A stretch of DNA of 8,922 nt from contig JACQTM010000023.1 in assembly GCA_016210825.1 (NCBI GenBank), positions 1 to 8,922 on the forward strand, given 5' to 3'. The position numbers and the translations under genes are program-made. This document shows positions 7,052-8,922 of the stretch, piece after piece. The first letter of the stretch is position 1. Every line of letters starts with the position of its first letter. The notes beneath the pieces are model-generated. The model was not told the DNA's origin. It made no database searches and was given only the letters and a program-made list of their open reading frames with translations. Source of the DNA: Hyphomicrobiales bacterium. Its GTDB lineage: Bacteria > Pseudomonadota > Alphaproteobacteria > Rhizobiales > Xanthobacteraceae.

Positions 7052-7660
7052 TCAGTGCGAGGCCGGCCCGTGTGATCCGCCATCAGGCTGAACCTCGGCG
7101 GCCATCAATCCCTTGGGCCCCGGCCCATAACGGACCAAGACGGTCTGGCCCGGACGCAGCTCGGTAAGCCCATAGCGACGTAACGTCTCCATATGGATGA
7201 AAATGTCCGGTGTCCCCTCGCCTCGCGTCAGAAATCCGAAACCGCGCAACCGGTTAAACCATTTGACATAGGCGCGTTCGAGCCCGCTGGTCGGTGTGAC
7301 GGTGACGTGCGTTCGCGCCGGCGGCATCTGCGAGGGATGGATCGCGGTCGACTCGTCCATGGAGAGAACGCGGAATGCCTGCAAGCCCTTAGGGCGCTGC
7401 AATACCTCGCAGATAACGCGCGCACCTTCATAAGCGGTCTGGAATCCGTCGCGCCGCAAACAAGTTACATGCAACAGGACGTCGGGCATACCGTTATCTG
7501 GCACAATGAATCCAAAGCCCTTGGACACATCGAACCATTTGATAATGCCGGAAACTTCGATGACGTTGACAGCCGTCTCGTCGGCCACTTCGGCACGCGC
7601 CGAAGGTTCTAGTCCGTAAGCTGCCCCGGGGCCTTTCGGCCCAACTCCGTCCGACGCCAT
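7052..7660 (-). CDS. Tandem cold-shock-domain protein
   Basis: 202-residue protein with two cold-shock domains, single-stranded nucleic-acid-binding OB folds that act as RNA chaperones or regulators. CSD1 spans about 35-101 with RNP1 KGFGFIV (47-53) and RNP2 VLLHV (61-65). CSD2 spans about 129-190 with RNP1 RGFGFLT (139-145) and RNP2 IFIHM (153-157). The first 30 residues and the 102-128 linker look disordered. Ordinary CspA proteins are about 70 residues with one domain; this larger form is the type common in alphaproteobacteria. The start at 7660 is the first ATG in a frame with no upstream coding signal. Whether it is cold-induced cannot be judged; only a 155-base non-coding spacer lies upstream. 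Confidence 0.93.
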   Translation of the reverse strand: MASDGVGPKGPGAAYGLEPSARAEVADETAVNVIEVSGIIKWFDVSKGFGFIVPDNGMPDVLLHVTCLRRDGFQTAYEGARVICEVLQRPKGLQAFRVLSMDESTAIHPSQMPPARTHVTVTPTSGLERAYVKWFNRLRGFGFLTRGEGTPDIFIHMETLRRYGLTELRPGQTVLVRYGPGPKGLMAAEVQPDGGSHGPASH

Positions 7661-7815
7661 GACGCCGCGCGCCGCCGCTCTCTAGTCGCCTCTTAGTGGG
7701 CGCTTGAACGAATCTCCTGCCACAAACATTAACACTCGTTGAGCGATGGAAAAGGAGAAAATGCGCTTGCAAGCGCATTGACTGCATGCCTGTGCACAAG
7801 TGTGACTTTTTCGAA
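7661..7815. other. Non-coding spacer between the Sir2 gene and the cold-shock gene
   Basis: These 155 bases hold no credible gene. The half nearest the Sir2 stop contains the hairpin at 7760-7779. The half nearest the cold-shock start should hold that gene's promoter and 5' leader, but no convincing -35/-10 pair or cold-shock leader motif could be recognised. Confidence 0.6.
7747..7779 (-). terminator. Likely intrinsic terminator of the Sir2 gene
   Basis: A perfect 20-base palindrome at 7760-7779 can fold as an 8-bp stem (AATGCGCT / AGCGCATT) with a TGCA loop. On the minus strand it begins 36 bases after the Sir2 stop and is followed at once by the pyrimidine run TTTCTCCTTTTCC (7759-7747). 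That arrangement fits a Rho-independent terminator for the minus strand only, since no T run follows on +. The T run is broken by C, so the terminator may be moderate. A perfect palindrome could also be a dimeric-regulator site for the downstream cold-shock gene. Confidence 0.6.
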
Positions 7816-8580
7816 TCAGTTCGCGATGAACGGGGCGAGCGCCGCCCCGATATCGGCGCGGATCACGAGGTCGGCGATGTCGTCGAAGTCTGTTGCATCA
7901 CGATTGATAATGACGAGAGTCGCGCCGTTCTGTTTGGCGCGTAAGGGAAATCCGGCCGCGGGCCAGACCACAAGCGACGAACCGATGGCCATGAATAGGT
8001 CGCACGACGCGGTGAGATCGTCGGCGCGTTGCATCGCCTCCTCCGGCATCGCTTGACCGAACGACACCGTCGCCGTTTTGATGTAGCCCCCGCAATGGGG
8101 ACAATCCGGTGCGCGGCCGGAGGTTTCATCGAAACGCGACTTGACCCAAGGCAATTCATATCGCGCCGCGCAATCGAGACAAATCGCGTAGGTCGTGTTG
8201 CCGTGCAGCTCAACGACATGTTCGGCAGCGAATCCGGATGCTTGGTGGAGATTGTCGATGTTCTGCGTGACCACCGCCGGTGCTTTACCTGCGCGATAGA
8301 GACTTGCCAGCGCCAGATGTCCCCGTCCTGGCTGCGCAACCGCGAAATGCGCTTGCATCGCAAAGCGCCGCCGCCAAGCTTCGTCGCGCATCTCCTGGCT
8401 GGCCAAGAACTGATCGAACGGGATAGGCATGGTTTTAGTCCAAAGTCCGCCGGGGGACCGAAAATCTGGAATACCGCACTCCGTCGAGATGCCGGCGCCG
8501 GTGAAAGGCACGATCCGCGTGGATGCCTCGATCAACTCGCGGAGGCGGTTGGTTCCGGTCTCAAGGTCGGGCGCGATCAT
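7816..8580 (-). CDS. NAD-dependent protein deacylase, Sir2 family
   Basis: 254-residue sirtuin that removes acyl groups from lysines using NAD+. The Rossmann-fold motifs are GAGIST-CGIPDFRS (28-42), QNID (106-109) and the catalytic His126 in ELHG. A structural zinc site is formed by C134xxC137 and C160xxC163. GSSLVVWPAAGFP (200-212) binds the nucleotide. The Tyr-x-x-Arg pair that marks class III desuccinylases such as CobB is not seen in the matching segment (around 66-72, reading EAWRRRF), so deacetylation or another short acyl preference is more likely, and cobB is not assigned. The ATG at 8580 is chosen because the frame's upstream Met at 8670 would overlap gloA and add 30 residues before the normal family start. 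It diverges from gloA across 55 bases. Confidence 0.93.
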   Translation of the reverse strand: MIAPDLETGTNRLRELIEASTRIVPFTGAGISTECGIPDFRSPGGLWTKTMPIPFDQFLASQEMRDEAWRRRFAMQAHFAVAQPGRGHLALASLYRAGKAPAVVTQNIDNLHQASGFAAEHVVELHGNTTYAICLDCAARYELPWVKSRFDETSGRAPDCPHCGGYIKTATVSFGQAMPEEAMQRADDLTASCDLFMAIGSSLVVWPAAGFPLRAKQNGATLVIINRDATDFDDIADLVIRADIGAALAPFIAN

Positions 8581-8635
8581 GTAAGGTCCAGATGGGTGCT
8601 CGGGCTGAGAGATGCCACGGGAGAGGATAAGAACA

Positions 8636-8922
8636 ATGCGATACCTGCACACCATGCTGCGCGTGCGCAACCTCGATGCCGCGCTTGCGTTCTATTGCAA
8701 CCTGCTCGGGCTGAAGGAAGCCTGGCGGCGCGAGGATGAAAAGGGCCGCTACACCCTCGTCTTCCTGGCCGCGCCGGGGGACGCGGCCGATGTTGGCGCG
8801 CTTCGCAAGGACGGCGCGCGCGGCGCCCCGGTGGTTGAGCTTACATACAACTGGGACAGCGAGGATTACGGTGAGGCGCGCCATTTCGGCCACCTCGCCT
8901 ATGAGGTCGACGACATTTATGC
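8636..8922 (+). CDS. gloA: Lactoylglutathione lyase (glyoxalase I), 3' partial
   Basis: Glyoxalase I isomerises the methylglyoxal-glutathione hemithioacetal to S-lactoylglutathione, the first step of methylglyoxal detoxification. The window ends after 95 complete codons of a family that is usually 130-150 residues. The start MRYLHTMLRV matches the family closely, with metal ligand His5. The hallmark VELTYNW follows at 67-73 with metal ligand Glu68, then FGHLAYEVDD (84-93) with His86, a conserved family position. The second metal-ligand Glu and the C-terminus are beyond the window. Compared with the E. coli enzyme as recalled, a Gly/Ala/Asp-rich insertion of about a dozen residues precedes VELTYNW. 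A strong ribosome site, GGGAGAGGA, lies 8 bases before the ATG. It is divergent from the Sir2 gene. Confidence 0.93.
   Translation, partial: MRYLHTMLRVRNLDAALAFYCNLLGLKEAWRREDEKGRYTLVFLAAPGDAADVGALRKDGARGAPVVELTYNWDSEDYGEARHFGHLAYEVDDIY

Noticed and set aside
7030..7083. Longer start for the DUF192 protein at 7083
   Set aside because: It overlaps the cold-shock gene and puts 18 polar residues before the signal peptide; 7029 is a more natural start, though not proven.
8581..8670. Longer start for the Sir2 protein at 8670
   Set aside because: It would overlap the gloA ribosome site and start, and the extra 30 residues have no sirtuin character.
1..8922. Undescribed multi-gene system such as a defence island, retron, CRISPR or secretion module
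   Set aside because: Every gene belongs to a recognised family, and there are no arrays, reverse transcriptases, nucleases or toxin-antitoxin pairs; the unusual features are single-gene variations.

Overview
The window is a chromosomal segment of an alphaproteobacterium. It is GC-rich and GC-biased at third codon positions. It carries a small accessory complex I subunit (NDUFS4 family) that is otherwise known from alphaproteobacteria and mitochondria. It also has the alphaproteobacterial arrangement of a double cold-shock-domain protein next to a DUF192 protein. Genus cannot be read from the sequence. There are no phage, transposon, CRISPR or plasmid genes, and it looks like core genome.

Layout. 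(1) 2-4232, + strand: the ccoGHIS (fixGHIS) operon for copper delivery and assembly of cbb3-type cytochrome c oxidase. ccoG is cut by the window start. The genes are tightly packed, with a 4-base overlap between ccoI and ccoS. (2) 4129-4536, - strand: a RidA/YjgF/UK114-family protein that lacks the catalytic arginine. Its 3' end overlaps the unusually long tail of ccoS. (3) 4711-6006, + strand: a receiver-EAL protein with a degraded EAL active site. A 174-base spacer containing an AT-rich inverted repeat separates it from the divergent rid gene. (4) 7660 down to 6022, - strand: double cold-shock-domain protein, exported DUF192 protein, tRNA-Pro(UGG) and the NDUFS4-like subunit. (5) 8580-7816, - strand: a Sir2-family deacylase, ending in a likely hairpin terminator. 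(6) 8636 to the window end, + strand: the start of glyoxalase I (gloA), divergent from sir2.

How the genes work together. CcoG (cupric reductase), CcoI (Cu+ P1B-ATPase) and CcoH/CcoS (assembly) form one pathway that matures a high-affinity terminal oxidase for low oxygen. The ccoNOQP structural genes would be expected just upstream, outside the window. The NDUFS4-like gene also serves respiration but lies in a separate transcription unit. The remaining genes are housekeeping or signalling functions with no evident shared pathway.

No undescribed multi-gene system was found. The points worth a second look are local: a Tyr in place of the His of the HP motif in CcoI, the convergent ccoS/rid overlap with a read-through-like tail, a Rid protein without its catalytic Arg, a probably inactive EAL protein with an apparently intact receiver, and two non-coding inverted repeats.
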